Origin: an uncultured Candidatus Saccharibacteria bacterium
GTDB taxonomy: Bacteria; Patescibacteriota; Saccharimonadia; Saccharimonadales; Saccharimonadaceae
DNA length: 55,258 nucleotides
Reading direction: 5' to 3'
Assembly (NCBI GenBank): GCA_947166295.1
Contig: CAMVDR010000004.1
Span: 1-55,258 of the forward strand
In this document: piece after piece, positions 16,639-25,829 of the stretch
Layout of the letters: each line of letters starts with the position of its first letter
How positions within the stretch are numbered: position 1 is the stretch's first letter
Translations under genes and position numbers: made by a program
The notes under the pieces: model-generated
The model's database searches: none
What the model saw: only the letters and a program-made list of their open reading frames with translations
What the model was told of the DNA's origin: nothing

Positions 16639-17571
16639 TTAGCTAAAAATCTTACGATCTAGGCTAAGCTCATCCACGAAATCCGTAATTACTTTAATGT
16701 CATGACTAACTTTTTCTATTTCTAGCTGCTCATCTATCGGCTTAGACGGCCGTGGTGGCTCAAAAGAATCTTTACCCTCATTTATCCCAACGTATAACTT
16801 ATTGTCCACAAAGCAGAATATCATTTTCTTATCATATTCGGCACTTACCTTCTCAATTTTTAAAATAAAAGATGGATCCAGCAAATAGAACGTCTCAAAA
16901 CCGTCTTCAGCATATATTTTAAACTTTTTATTAAAATCGATAGACTCCACTTCAAATTTTTCAAATTTGCGTCCAGTTTGTGGATTTCTGCCAGGAACCT
17001 TGCCCACTCCAAAAAATCTACTCACGACTTCAAGCTTAAAATTGAATTTCTTTGGAAATTCAAAAATCATAAATCTCCCTCTAAAAATTGTCGTATAGTG
17101 TGTATCTCCGTCGCTGTCGGTGTATTCTTCTTCAATATGCACATCCGCCTGAGTAAAATTGACATTTTTATATTTGCCCATTGTCAAATCATTTGAAGAA
17201 TACCTGTCTCCAGTATTTATCATCTGAGTAGCCGCAAGAACTTGTTTATTAAGTCCGGCTTCATGCTGATATTGTAAATTTGTAAAAGTTTTGGCTAGAT
17301 TTTGTTCTACAAAATAAGCTTTGTAAGTCTTTTTATATTCCGCCGCTTCTTTACGCGTTGCAATAGCTACAACTATGGCGGTAATAGCGAATACGAAAAT
17401 TGCTGACATGAATAGTGCTGGCAATATAGTGACTATAGAAAAATTAGCTCCTGTGATTGCGAAAAACACAATTAACGCCAACACGAACAGTATGCTCACG
17501 GTAATTAAAGAGACTCTAGTGAGCTTGTCTTTATATCGTACTCGCGCATTTTCAACATCTTCAAACTTCAT
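16639..17571 (-). CDS. DUF3137 membrane protein
   Basis: 310 residues. Two membrane segments (about 20-40 and 48-70) are followed by a cytoplasmic domain with ENARVRYKD at the start and the DUF3137 hallmarks: VHIEEEYTDSDGDTHY, FRGRFMIFEFPKKF, FNKKFKIYAEDGFETFYLL, VDNKLYVGIN. Function of the family is unknown. The -10 box (GATAAT, TG two bases before it, 17580-17585) is 8 bases from the ATG, so the mRNA appears leaderless. Confidence 0.8.
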   Translation of the reverse strand: MKFEDVENARVRYKDKLTRVSLITVSILFVLALIVFFAITGANFSIVTILPALFMSAIFVFAITAIVVAIATRKEAAEYKKTYKAYFVEQNLAKTFTNLQYQHEAGLNKQVLAATQMINTGDRYSSNDLTMGKYKNVNFTQADVHIEEEYTDSDGDTHYTTIFRGRFMIFEFPKKFNFKLEVVSRFFGVGKVPGRNPQTGRKFEKFEVESIDFNKKFKIYAEDGFETFYLLDPSFILKIEKVSAEYDKKMIFCFVDNKLYVGINEGKDSFEPPRPSKPIDEQLEIEKVSHDIKVITDFVDELSLDRKIFS

Positions 17572-17601
17572 ATACTTATATTATCACAAAAATCATATAC
17601 A

Positions 17602-17636
17602 AAAATTGAATTGGAATTGACTTCCAATTCAATTTT
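17602..17636. terminator. 15-bp hairpin between tRNA-Trp and the DUF3137 gene
   Basis: AAAATTGAATTGGAA (17602-17616) and TTCCAATTCAATTTT (17622-17636) pair perfectly around a 5-base loop. With A and T runs on both sides it can end transcription in either direction. Confidence 0.55.
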
Positions 17637-17655
17637 AAAACTAAATTTTCTTTGT

Positions 17656-17681
17656 TGGGGTTTCTTTTTTAAAAGAAATCC
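17656..17681 (-). terminator. Hairpin behind tRNA-Trp
   Basis: GGGGTTTCTTTT and AAAAGAAATCCC pair over 12 bp with one wobble, just beyond the tRNA 3' end on the minus strand. It probably ends the tRNA transcript or marks its processing point. Confidence 0.45.
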
Positions 17682-17689
17682 CAAACCTG

Positions 17690-17765
17690 TGGCAGGGGTG
17701 GCAAGACTTGAACTCACGACACGCGGTTTTGGAGACCGCTGCTCTACCAACTGAGCTACACCCCT
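17690..17765 (-). tRNA. tRNA-Trp (anticodon CCA)
   Basis: A 76-base cloverleaf on the minus strand. Acceptor AGGGGTG pairs with CACCCCT, the discriminator is G and the 3' CCA is encoded. The anticodon loop CTCCAAA lies in stem GCGGT/ACCGC and reads UGG. D-arm (AGCTCAGTTGGTAGAGC) and T-arm (GAGTTCAAGTC) are normal. Confidence 0.95.
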
Positions 17766-17817
17766 AACTTTTAAATTACCCTACTATTCTATCATAAAAT
17801 GTGCTAAAATAAAATAG

Positions 17818-19044
17818 ATGAAAATACTTATGTTAGGATGGGAATTGCCACCGCACAATAGCGGAGGTCTGGGCGTCGCCTGTCTTAACATGGCACGGGC
17901 GCTTGCCAAGCAAGGCGCAGACATTGATTTTGTGGTTCCCTATGAGGCTGAGCATCCCGACATTAAATTCATGAAAGTGCTCTCCGCCACACATCTAGAC
18001 CCTATCTATCGCTACGGCGGTGGCGCCTACGAATCTTTAAGGCTACTCGAGAAAATCATCCCTACCATAGATAAAGAAAAATTAGTTTCTATTCGCGATG
18101 TCCAAAAATCTTATTGCGAATTTGTCGAAAAATATTTGATGGAATTTAAGCCCGACATCGTACATGCCCACGACTGGCTTACCTATGAAGCCGGGGTACT
18201 CGCCAAAAAGAAATTCAAAATTCCACTTATCGCGCACGTCCATGCCACCGAATTCGACCGCGCCGGCATGCATTACGGCAACCCCCTAATCCACGAGATA
18301 GAGCGTGAAGGCTTGATGTTGGCCGACGAAATCATTGCTGTATCCGAAGCTACCAAGCGCATCATTCACGAAAAATACCATATCCCGCTCTCTAAAATTA
18401 GCGTGGTTTACAACTCTTTGGACGAAAATTACGACACTAGCGAGTATGTTTTTAACCACGATACATACGGATACTTAAAAAAGCTTAAAACTGCCGGCTA
18501 TACCGTAGTTTCTACTGTCGGGCGTTTTACCGTGCAAAAAGGCTTACATAATTTGATGCGCGCTGCCGCCATGGCTATTTCTAAAAACCCCAAACTTATT
18601 TTCCTTTTTGCTGGTGATGGCGAAGAACGTAACGAATTAATTAATCTTTCTGCCGACCTTGGCATTTCTAAAAATGTCATTTTTACCGGCTTTATCCGTG
18701 GCAAAAAACTACGCGATATTTATTCGGTTTCCGATATTTTTGTGATGAGTTCTATTTCTGAGCCATTTGGCCTGACTGCACTTGAGGCTGCTCATCACGG
18801 CGATGTTTTAATCCTTACCAAGCAATCTGGCGTATCCGAAATTATTTGGTCGGCTCTCAAATACGATTTTTGGGATGAAAAGAAGCTTGCCGATGAGATC
18901 CTCGCCGTAGCAGCAAACCCTGCGCTCAAAGAAACTCTACAACAAAATGTTAAGCACGAATATCACAAAATTTCCTGGAATCAAGTTGCGAAAAAATGCT
19001 TGAAGATTTATAATAGAAATATCAAACATAAGAGGTTTAATTAG
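17818..19044 (+). CDS. Glycogen synthase-like glycosyltransferase (GT-B fold)
   Basis: 408 residues. The N-terminal domain has MLGWELPPHNSGGLGVAC (a GT5/GT4 nucleotide-sugar loop) and VHAHDWLTYEAG; the C-terminal domain has VGRFTVQKGLHNLMRA, FLFAGDGEERNEL and SEPFGLTALEA with the E(x7)E motif. It likely transfers glucose or another hexose from an NDP-sugar. The GH57 gene follows after one base, so the pair probably builds and trims an alpha-glucan store. TGCTAAAAT ends 7 bases before the ATG, implying a leaderless transcript. Confidence 0.88.
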   Translation: MKILMLGWELPPHNSGGLGVACLNMARALAKQGADIDFVVPYEAEHPDIKFMKVLSATHLDPIYRYGGGAYESLRLLEKIIPTIDKEKLVSIRDVQKSYCEFVEKYLMEFKPDIVHAHDWLTYEAGVLAKKKFKIPLIAHVHATEFDRAGMHYGNPLIHEIEREGLMLADEIIAVSEATKRIIHEKYHIPLSKISVVYNSLDENYDTSEYVFNHDTYGYLKKLKTAGYTVVSTVGRFTVQKGLHNLMRAAAMAISKNPKLIFLFAGDGEERNELINLSADLGISKNVIFTGFIRGKKLRDIYSVSDIFVMSSISEPFGLTALEAAHHGDVLILTKQSGVSEIIWSALKYDFWDEKKLADEILAVAANPALKETLQQNVKHEYHKISWNQVAKKCLKIYNRNIKHKRFN

Positions 19045-19045
19045 A

Positions 19046-20245
19046 ATGCGCGCAATCTGCCTGTATCTGCACATACATCAGCCGGTTCGTTATCGTGAGT
19101 ATTCTATTTTTGATGTTGGCAGCGATTCGAATTATTTCCATGATAATTATAATGGTCGTCAGTCTAATGAGCGCATTTTTAAAAAGGTTGCTGACAAATC
19201 TTACCGCCCAATGCTAAATTTGCTCGAAAAAAATATGCAAAAATATCCGGGTTTCAAAGTCTCTTTTTCTATTACCGGCACCTGGCTCGACCAAGCCGAG
19301 AAATGGGCACCGGAACTTATTGGCCAAATCCGTCGCATGGTCAAGCGTGGTCAACTTGAAATCGTCGGCGAAACCTATTATCACTCACTTGCCTTCTTTT
19401 ATAATCTAGATGAATTTAACGCCCAGGTAGGCCAACACGCTCGCAAAATTCAAGAAGTTTTTGGTGTCACGCCACAAGTTTTCCGCAATACCGAGTTTGC
19501 CTATAATGACAGTCTCGCTCAGTGGGCCGAAGAAAAGGGCTACAAAGGCATTTTGGCCGAAGGTTGGGACAAAATTCTGGGTTGGCGTAGCCCAAATTAT
19601 GTTTACCGCCCAGCGGGCTGTAAAAATATCAAATTACTCCTCAAAAATTACCGCCTTTCCGATGATATCGCCTTCCGTTTTTCCAATCACGACTGGAAAG
19701 AATGGCCACTCACTGTGCCAAAATACCAAAATTGGCTTAATATGGATTGTTTGCGTGGTAATTTAATCAATCTATTTATGGATTTCGAAACTTTTGGCGA
19801 GCACCAATGGGCCGACACCGGCATTTTCAATTTTATGGATCATCTCATTTCTAGCTGGCTTTCTGAATACGAAAACAAATTCCTCACTGTCTCTGAAGCT
19901 TGCGAGACTAATAAACCTGCCGATGAAATTTCTATGCCCGAAACCATCACTTGGGCCGATACCGAGCGCGATTTATCCGCCTGGCTTTCTAACTCTATGC
20001 AAACTTCCGCTATGAATGATTTATACGCTATGCGCGAAGCAATTCTTGCCACGCAAGATACCGGATTAATTAATGACTGGCGTTATATGACCACTTCCGA
20101 CCACCCATATTCTATGTGCACCAAATATTGGAACGACGGCGACGTCCACGCCTACTTCTCGGCCTACGCTTCGCCATATGAAAGTTTCATGTATTTCGAA
20201 AACGTCCTCCGAGATTTAGATTATCGTCTATTGCAATATATTTAA
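19046..20245 (+). CDS. Glycoside hydrolase family 57 (alpha-amylase or branching type)
   Basis: 399 residues, the length of the short GH57 alpha-amylases. Conserved region 1 is HIHQPVR (residues 9-15), region 2 is GETYYHSL, region 3 is FRNTEFAYN (catalytic Glu near residue 150), region 4 is DFETFGEHQW (catalytic Asp near 246). It is cytoplasmic, with no signal peptide, and follows the glycosyltransferase with AAGAGG before its ATG. Together they suggest synthesis and remodelling of an alpha-1,4-glucan. Substrate linkage specificity cannot be fixed from sequence. Confidence 0.9.
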   Translation: MRAICLYLHIHQPVRYREYSIFDVGSDSNYFHDNYNGRQSNERIFKKVADKSYRPMLNLLEKNMQKYPGFKVSFSITGTWLDQAEKWAPELIGQIRRMVKRGQLEIVGETYYHSLAFFYNLDEFNAQVGQHARKIQEVFGVTPQVFRNTEFAYNDSLAQWAEEKGYKGILAEGWDKILGWRSPNYVYRPAGCKNIKLLLKNYRLSDDIAFRFSNHDWKEWPLTVPKYQNWLNMDCLRGNLINLFMDFETFGEHQWADTGIFNFMDHLISSWLSEYENKFLTVSEACETNKPADEISMPETITWADTERDLSAWLSNSMQTSAMNDLYAMREAILATQDTGLINDWRYMTTSDHPYSMCTKYWNDGDVHAYFSAYASPYESFMYFENVLRDLDYRLLQYI

Positions 20246-20967
20246 ACTTTCGGTAAAGCTTCTATAAGTGGCCTATATAAATCCATTTCAGGTTCGATTT
20301 TGAAGTCCTTCATCGATGCGGTGTCAGAAAATGGTATCCCATCGTATCCACGTAGAATCACAATCGGCGTGCATTCATCTCCTTCGCCCATTAATAATAC
20401 TGCCATCGAAGTCAACGGGTCTATTAAATCGACCTTCGTCAGCTGTAGCTCGCGTCCAAATAAATCTTCTTTTCCACGAATATCTCTCAATGGTTCTACG
20501 CCCGCTAGCCCAATCGTAATCCCAGTTACGCCCCAACGCAACGGCATAGTGTGTGAGTCAGTCGCTACAACACCTAGCTTCTCAAGCTTATGTATTTTAA
20601 TCAAATGTTGCCTAATTTCCTGGCAGAAATCATCTATGTTGTTCGGCCATAATACATAATACCCATTTGCGTTGCTTTCGTCTATTCCTGCGGCAGGAAT
20701 TAATACATTTTGTGTTACGGCAAGATTTACGCTAAAATTCCCCGCAGCATTTAAGTACGACAAATACCTATCAGCCTCTTGGCGGATTAAGGATTCCTTT
20801 TGTATATCGTCAATTCTATAAGTTCTACCTTGATGTATTGCCATAATCTTGGAAGTAATAAAAAGGATATCGCCTTCACGAATATCAAGTGAATCGATAA
20901 TATCATATATGTCGTCCTTTGGAGCACGGACAACCCTAGTTTTGATCGGAATAAATTCTATTTTCAT
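20242..20967 (-). CDS. CofE-like ligase (coenzyme F420-0:L-glutamate ligase family)
   Basis: 241 residues. The family pattern is seen in GDILFITSKIMAIHQGR, RQEADRYL, NVLIPAAGIDESNANG, ATDSHTMPLRWGVTGITIG and LAGVEPLRDIRGKEDLFG. Characterised CofE adds glutamates to F420-0 with GTP. No other F420 gene is present here, so the true acceptor in this organism is open. The 3' end overlaps GH57 by 4 bp. TATAAT lies 9 bases before the ATG, directly behind the T-run of the rpmG terminator. Confidence 0.85.
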   Translation of the reverse strand: MKIEFIPIKTRVVRAPKDDIYDIIDSLDIREGDILFITSKIMAIHQGRTYRIDDIQKESLIRQEADRYLSYLNAAGNFSVNLAVTQNVLIPAAGIDESNANGYYVLWPNNIDDFCQEIRQHLIKIHKLEKLGVVATDSHTMPLRWGVTGITIGLAGVEPLRDIRGKEDLFGRELQLTKVDLIDPLTSMAVLLMGEGDECTPIVILRGYDGIPFSDTASMKDFKIEPEMDLYRPLIEALPKV

Positions 20968-20985
20968 CGCAATAATATTATATCA

Positions 20986-21009
20986 AAAATCCCCCTTCCG
21001 GGGGAATTT
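20986..21009 (-). terminator. Terminator of rpmG
   Basis: CCCCC-TTCC-GGGGG stem flanked by A and T runs. On the minus strand it begins right after the rpmG stop and ends in a T-run, from which the cofE-like promoter starts. The symmetric flanks could make it bidirectional. Confidence 0.75.
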
Positions 21010-21219
21010 TTAGCGTTTCTTTTCCTTGACTTCGTTGCGACCTAGATTTTTCTTAGTCTCCACGAAAAGTACGTGTTTGCGAAGTACTGGATCATACTTT
21101 CTAAGGCTTAGCTTGTCAGGAGTGTTCATCGTGTTTTTCTTGGTATAGTAAGCACGTACCCCGGATTCTTCAGAAACTAGGCCCACAAGTTTACGTTTAG
21201 TATTATTCTTCTTTGCCAT
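21010..21219 (-). CDS. rpmG: Ribosomal protein bL33
   Basis: 69 residues from ATG 21219 (MAKKNNTKRKLVGL); the longer frame's N terminus has no match to L33. KLVGLVSEESGVRAYYTKKN, NTPDKLSLRKYDPVLRKHVLFVE is standard L33. The Cys pairs that bind zinc in C+ forms are absent, so this is a zinc-free (C-) type. It carries a basic C-terminal extension (about 15 residues) beyond the usual 50-55 residues. A single-gene transcript ending at the strong terminator just downstream. Confidence 0.92.
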   Translation of the reverse strand: MAKKNNTKRKLVGLVSEESGVRAYYTKKNTMNTPDKLSLRKYDPVLRKHVLFVETKKNLGRNEVKEKKR

Positions 21220-21287
21220 AATTCCTATCATTTTACCACACTTCAAGAAAAATGGCAAGACTTACGCCCTGCCATTGCTTGTGAGGT

Positions 21288-21467
21288 TTATGGTAATTTG
21301 CCACTTCCGCCGCAGTAGATACATTTTCTACGGTATACGTCATAGCCTGTCCCATTGCAGTAATAACACTTTTTCATAGCGTAGTTCACTCCGCATTGGG
21401 CCCTATGCCTGTCATACTCTCGTTCGCTTAGACAGGTTTTACCACACCTTTCGCAGTTCCAGGTCAC
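21288..21467 (-). CDS. Small Cys-rich zinc-ribbon protein
   Basis: A 59-residue frame starting at GTG 21467, directly after an in-frame TGA and about ten bases after AAAGGGGG. It contains WNCERCGKTCLSEREYDRH with a later Cys, then CYYCNGTGY and CIYCGGSGKLP. The CxxCxGxG units are like the zinc-binding repeats of DnaJ, and the first part looks like a treble-clef or ribbon knuckle. All nine cysteines fall at motif spacing, which is hard to explain by chance. Function unknown; a nucleic-acid or protein-binding zinc protein is likely. Confidence 0.6.
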   Translation of the reverse strand: MTWNCERCGKTCLSEREYDRHRAQCGVNYAMKKCYYCNGTGYDVYRRKCIYCGGSGKLP

Positions 21468-21504
21468 TCATTTTGCCCCCTTTCAGAATATTCAGGTTGT
21501 AAAA

Positions 21505-21696
21505 CTATTTTTTCGTCTTTCGGTGTCCGCGGATAAGAATAAAGACAATCGCCGCAATCAGCAATAATGCTACGCCACCCATACGAAAACAGATAGTAAT
21601 ATAATATTCGTCATTGCGCGCCACAGACACAATAACCGATATAACCCCTCCAAGCGCCAACAAACCATCAAGTATATAGGAAATCCAAATGCCCAA
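21505..21696 (-). CDS. Small two-span membrane protein
   Basis: 63 residues from TTG 21696, which follows GGAGG with an 8-base gap; a longer frame from 21726 has no binding site. Two hydrophobic segments (about residues 5-25 and 35-56) are followed by a basic tail, RGHRKTKK. It resembles no family I can name. It precedes the zinc-ribbon gene on the same strand, 37 bases upstream, so the two may form a small operon. Confidence 0.6.
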   Translation of the reverse strand: MGIWISYILDGLLALGGVISVIVSVARNDEYYITICFRMGGVALLLIAAIVFILIRGHRKTKK

Positions 21697-21763
21697 TAAT
21701 CTCACCTCCAAAAAAGTAAAGTGCAAAAATACCTTTTATATTATAACAAAAATTTAAGCTATG

Positions 21764-24700
21764 TCAATTTGGGCTATCTTCCAATATCTTAGCAACAAAT
21801 TCTTTAATATCTTTTAGTCCCAAATTGCTATCCGCTATCCTGAATATCTCCGCATCATCCATAAAATTCAAAGTTTCTATCATATTATATATAGTACGTA
21901 TTAAATCAACCAACTCTTTTTCGTCCTCATCGTTAAATTCATAGACTTTATCGTATACTTCTTCATCTTTATCCGGCGTTACAAACAATATATGTGCCCG
22001 CTCCACCTTGTATTTTTTATAAGTCGGCGAATTATTTAAGAGTAACTTATAAAATCCTAATTGCAGCATATACTTATATAGCGTGGCGTGCGAGCGCCAT
22101 TTTTCTTTGTGATAGCCACCAGTTTTAAAATCATATATCTCAATCGTTTTAGCATTATCATCTATCAATATATGGTCGATTTTACCAGTTACTGGCACAC
22201 CATCTATAGATAATCTCTCCGGCGCAAGATTTACTTCCGCCTTACCCTGGCGCAAAATCTCCCCGAATTTATTTAATGAAACCGCAAGATCAGCCGGGCC
22301 CTTTTCGCGAATTTTTTGCATAATATCTTGTGGTAACTCTTTTTTCTCAAGTTCTGCTAAGAAGTACTCTACCGCTTTTTCATCAGAAATCCCTTGATTC
22401 GTCACCATCTCAAAAGTTTTATGTACCAAATCACCAAAAGCTAAAGCTTCCGTTTCTGGTTCTGCCGGCGCACGCAGAATTTGCCGCTTAAAGAACTCTA
22501 CTGGGCCAGCATATACGATGTCTATAAACGAAGTCAAGCTTGATGCGGACATCCGCCAATTCTTCACTCTATCCCGATAAATTGCCCGCATATCGGGCGT
22601 TAGCTTGGTATATGGCGCTAACCAATGCCTTAAATTTTCTGTTTTGTCGGAAGAAACGGACGCGCTTGCTTCATAGTGACAATCTACTTTTTCGGCCGGA
22701 ATTAATGGCGAAATTACCTCGTCACCATCCGTATACTCTTCGAAATATTCTAATCTATCCGGCGCTTTGTCATTAAAATCATGCAAAGAATTCGTAATAT
22801 ATAGTGTACTTTTCGCCCGCGTCAAGGCTACGTATAGTATACGCAATTTTTCACCGTCCGTGGTGCCAGTGTGCCGTATTTGCATTAAATTTTTCGGTAG
22901 GGCTAATAAGTTGTTATTCCCTTTGCCTTTACCCCATGCCACATGATCTGCCGATATAATAAATACGTATTCGAATTCTAGTCCCTTAGCTTTATGCGCA
23001 GTTAGTATTTGTACGGCCTCATCTGCGTCTTTATATGGACTAGTCTTATTTAGTGTCATTTCAGCAGCTTCATAATCATCTATCATATCAATTAGATCAT
23101 CCAATTTTAGACTCTTCTCGCCAAAATGCTTTCTCAGCTTTCCCCTCAGTGAAGCCAAATTCTCATATAGATTAAATGCCCTATATTCGTCATCTTTTGT
23201 GTAATATGCCAAAAGCGGCGAGCGGTAGCCGCTTAACTCTGCCGCACCAACTATATAATCTAATATTATTTCTAGCGGCTCTGTAAAAGATTTTGCCACC
23301 AAGTTTGCCAACCATTCTGCTACCTGCTTGATTTCCGCATTCTCCGAAGTAGCCAAACGCTCAAATATCGCCTTGCGGTCTTTTCTGGCCTCACTAGTAA
23401 CTTTTATTACTTCCAACATAGGTAATTTAAAAAATGGATAGGCCAAAATTTCTAAAATAGACGTATTGCCACTCAGATTATTCTTTATTTCATAAACAAA
23501 CCGTGCTAAAGTTAGAATTTCGTGTATTACTTCGTCCTCGAATAAATTATCGCGCTTCTCATAAGCAATTTTTATCTCTGGTCGCGCCTTCAGGTATGGC
23601 AAAAGTGGCATAAAATATTTAGTTTTATACGAAATAATCGCAATATCGCTTTGTTTTACGCCAGATTTTATTAATTTATGAATTTCTCGTGCGATAAAAT
23701 CATACTCCATGTCTGAACTTAAAAACTCGTGCCGATAAATCTGCGTCTTTGCCGGCGCAGGCTTATGTGCTATTAATTCTTTATCTGCAAATCTATCCGG
23801 CGCTTGGTTGATAATCTTGCGTGAAAAATCCAAAATTTCTTGTGTGCTACGATAATTTTCTACCAGTGGTATTACGTTTGCCCCGTAATGTGCCTGAAAA
23901 TCTGTTAAGTTTGTAGAAAGCGCTCCCTGAAATTCATAAATCGCCTGATCGTCATCACCCACCGCCATAATCATTGGTTTTTCGTAGTCTGTCAACTGTT
24001 TGATTATCGCAAATTGCGATGGATTCGTATCCTGAAATTCATCCAACATAATAAACTGATAGTGTTCTTGCAGCGTAAGTTTAAAGCCATTATCGGTTTT
24101 TAGTATTCGTACGGCCTCCTGAATCATATCATCAAAATCATATAGGCCATTGTCACGCAAATACTCATCATACTCGCTCATTACCTTAGCAATACTGAGT
24201 AATTTCTTATTAGCCACGCGATCTTTAAGTCGGTAATTTCCCTTCTCGTCTTTTTCAAAATATTTATCCTTCCAGCTAGAAAGTGGCTTAATTTTTTCCG
24301 CAGATTCTGCTTCGACTATTGCCGTTTTTAAATCTCGCGCTAGGCTCGCAATAGAACGTTCTACTCCTGGCAAAATTGGCTGCGCATCCGCGTAGTTTAT
24401 GAGTATTTCGTATATTGGTCGATAAGCATTCTCGTAAGATTCTTTAAATGCACGCGGTACAATATTTTTGAGTAATGGCGAAATCGCTTCGGATAATACC
24501 TTAGAATCCTCCAAGTTTTGCTCGGCGATTTTTGCAAGATCATCTGCCGAAAGTCCCGCAGATTTTGCCGAAGATATCACACTAATAATATCCTTTACGT
24601 TGTCACCGCGTAAAATATCGCGCCCCGGTAATCTGTTCTGGATGTCACGGGCGATTTTGAACTGCGTAACCTCATCTATTGCAGAATCTAATTTTCTATC

Positions 24701-25003
24701 ATAATCTTCTGCGTAATTTTTGTATTGCGTAAGAATATCCGTGCCAAAGGCATGATATGTGCCAATATTTACTTTTAGTCCATCTTTGCCAATGATACTC
24801 TTCAGTCGCTCGCGCATATTACTAGCGCCGGTTTCCGTAAAAGTTAAACACAGAATATTTTCTGGGTTTGTGTCTGTGTTTTTCAAAATATACGCTACTT
24901 TTTCTGAAAGCAGCTGAGTTTTGCCAGTTCCAGGCCCCGCTAATACCAAAAGTGGCCCATCCAGATATTCTACTGCTTCTTTTTGCTTAGTATTTAGGCC
25001 CAC
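21764..25003 (-). CDS. UvrD/PcrA-type helicase with C-terminal PD-(D/E)XK nuclease
   Basis: 1079 residues. Superfamily 1A helicase motifs in order: Q-motif region LNTKQKEAV, Walker A AGPGTGKTQ (about 22-30), GTYHAFG, motif II IMLDEFQDTNP, motif III AVGDDDQAIYEFQGA, motif IV NYRST, motif V TAHKAKGLEFEYVF, motif VI VALTRAK. The C-terminal part (about 830-1010) has GDLVHKTFE, GKIDHI and IYDFKTGG, the RecB-type nuclease motifs. Likely role is double-strand break processing, as in AddAB/RecBCD-like enzymes. It overlaps the gpsA stop by 10 bp and is in the same operon. Confidence 0.92.
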   Translation of the reverse strand: MGLNTKQKEAVEYLDGPLLVLAGPGTGKTQLLSEKVAYILKNTDTNPENILCLTFTETGASNMRERLKSIIGKDGLKVNIGTYHAFGTDILTQYKNYAEDYDRKLDSAIDEVTQFKIARDIQNRLPGRDILRGDNVKDIISVISSAKSAGLSADDLAKIAEQNLEDSKVLSEAISPLLKNIVPRAFKESYENAYRPIYEILINYADAQPILPGVERSIASLARDLKTAIVEAESAEKIKPLSSWKDKYFEKDEKGNYRLKDRVANKKLLSIAKVMSEYDEYLRDNGLYDFDDMIQEAVRILKTDNGFKLTLQEHYQFIMLDEFQDTNPSQFAIIKQLTDYEKPMIMAVGDDDQAIYEFQGALSTNLTDFQAHYGANVIPLVENYRSTQEILDFSRKIINQAPDRFADKELIAHKPAPAKTQIYRHEFLSSDMEYDFIAREIHKLIKSGVKQSDIAIISYKTKYFMPLLPYLKARPEIKIAYEKRDNLFEDEVIHEILTLARFVYEIKNNLSGNTSILEILAYPFFKLPMLEVIKVTSEARKDRKAIFERLATSENAEIKQVAEWLANLVAKSFTEPLEIILDYIVGAAELSGYRSPLLAYYTKDDEYRAFNLYENLASLRGKLRKHFGEKSLKLDDLIDMIDDYEAAEMTLNKTSPYKDADEAVQILTAHKAKGLEFEYVFIISADHVAWGKGKGNNNLLALPKNLMQIRHTGTTDGEKLRILYVALTRAKSTLYITNSLHDFNDKAPDRLEYFEEYTDGDEVISPLIPAEKVDCHYEASASVSSDKTENLRHWLAPYTKLTPDMRAIYRDRVKNWRMSASSLTSFIDIVYAGPVEFFKRQILRAPAEPETEALAFGDLVHKTFEMVTNQGISDEKAVEYFLAELEKKELPQDIMQKIREKGPADLAVSLNKFGEILRQGKAEVNLAPERLSIDGVPVTGKIDHILIDDNAKTIEIYDFKTGGYHKEKWRSHATLYKYMLQLGFYKLLLNNSPTYKKYKVERAHILFVTPDKDEEVYDKVYEFNDEDEKELVDLIRTIYNMIETLNFMDDAEIFRIADSNLGLKDIKEFVAKILEDSPN

Positions 25004-25773
25004 TTATTACTCCTGCTCATCAAATCTTTTAGTTTTACGGCTTCAGCAGGTACTATTATTTCACCCCGCTTGATGCGTTTTAATGCGGAGACGCCTTCTA
25101 TGGTTTTCTCTGGCTCGGCATCGGGATTCTTACGTAAAATCCGCCCAAATTCATAATTGCGCGAAGGATAAGCACAGGTGATCTTAAGATCCCCTTTGCC
25201 ACATACCAAATCTACCGTTTCTGGCTGCGCGTCATTGGCTGAAAGAAGCGCCTTCATTTCTTCCGACACCTCTGTTAGGAATCTAGCATGTTCTTCTGTA
25301 TTCGGCTCTAATTCCTCTAGCCCAGCCAGTATAGCATACACGTTTTTTAGTGCGCCACACATTAATACGCCACGTTTATCGTCGGTTGTATCAAAAGTAA
25401 GATAGTTCGTCTCAAATAGTTCAATTATTCTATCATCCGTAGCTGTCAGTTTAGTTTTTTTGGCTGCTTTTATATCATCGGCAAATCCTGGTCCACTTAG
25501 TACCATATAATCATTGAAATCTGCAAATGTTTTATCGGATAGTATCCCCTTTGTTGCCACGATTAGCGGTTTATTTTTGGGTAGATATGGTAATAAATAC
25601 GGCGTTGCCTTAGACGGCACACAAAGCACTATATATTTAGCATCTGTCAACACATCTGATAGCTTCTCGCGTTCTAATTTTGAATCATAATAATCAATAT
25701 CATAGCCTTTATCGGCCAAAATCCCTCCGAGCGCCGTACCAAATGCCCCCGCACCTAAAACCGCTATTTTCAT
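24994..25773 (-). CDS. gpsA: NAD(P)-dependent glycerol-3-phosphate dehydrogenase
   Basis: 259 residues. Rossmann motif VLGAGAFGTALG at the N terminus, then VLCVPSKATPYLLP, VATKGIL, LSGPGFADDI, CGALKNVYAILAG (catalytic Lys) and a C-terminal CGKGDLKITCAYPSRNYEFG. It reduces dihydroxyacetone phosphate to glycerol-3-phosphate for lipids. It is shorter than the usual 330 residues, with deletions in the Rossmann half and C terminus. The -10 TATAAT (25781-25786) is 7 bases from the ATG: leaderless. Confidence 0.88.
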   Translation of the reverse strand: MKIAVLGAGAFGTALGGILADKGYDIDYYDSKLEREKLSDVLTDAKYIVLCVPSKATPYLLPYLPKNKPLIVATKGILSDKTFADFNDYMVLSGPGFADDIKAAKKTKLTATDDRIIELFETNYLTFDTTDDKRGVLMCGALKNVYAILAGLEELEPNTEEHARFLTEVSEEMKALLSANDAQPETVDLVCGKGDLKITCAYPSRNYEFGRILRKNPDAEPEKTIEGVSALKRIKRGEIIVPAEAVKLKDLMSRSNKWA

Positions 25774-25829
25774 ACTATTTATTATAACATTAATACAATA
25801 TTAACAGTAACAAAAGACATCAAATATCA

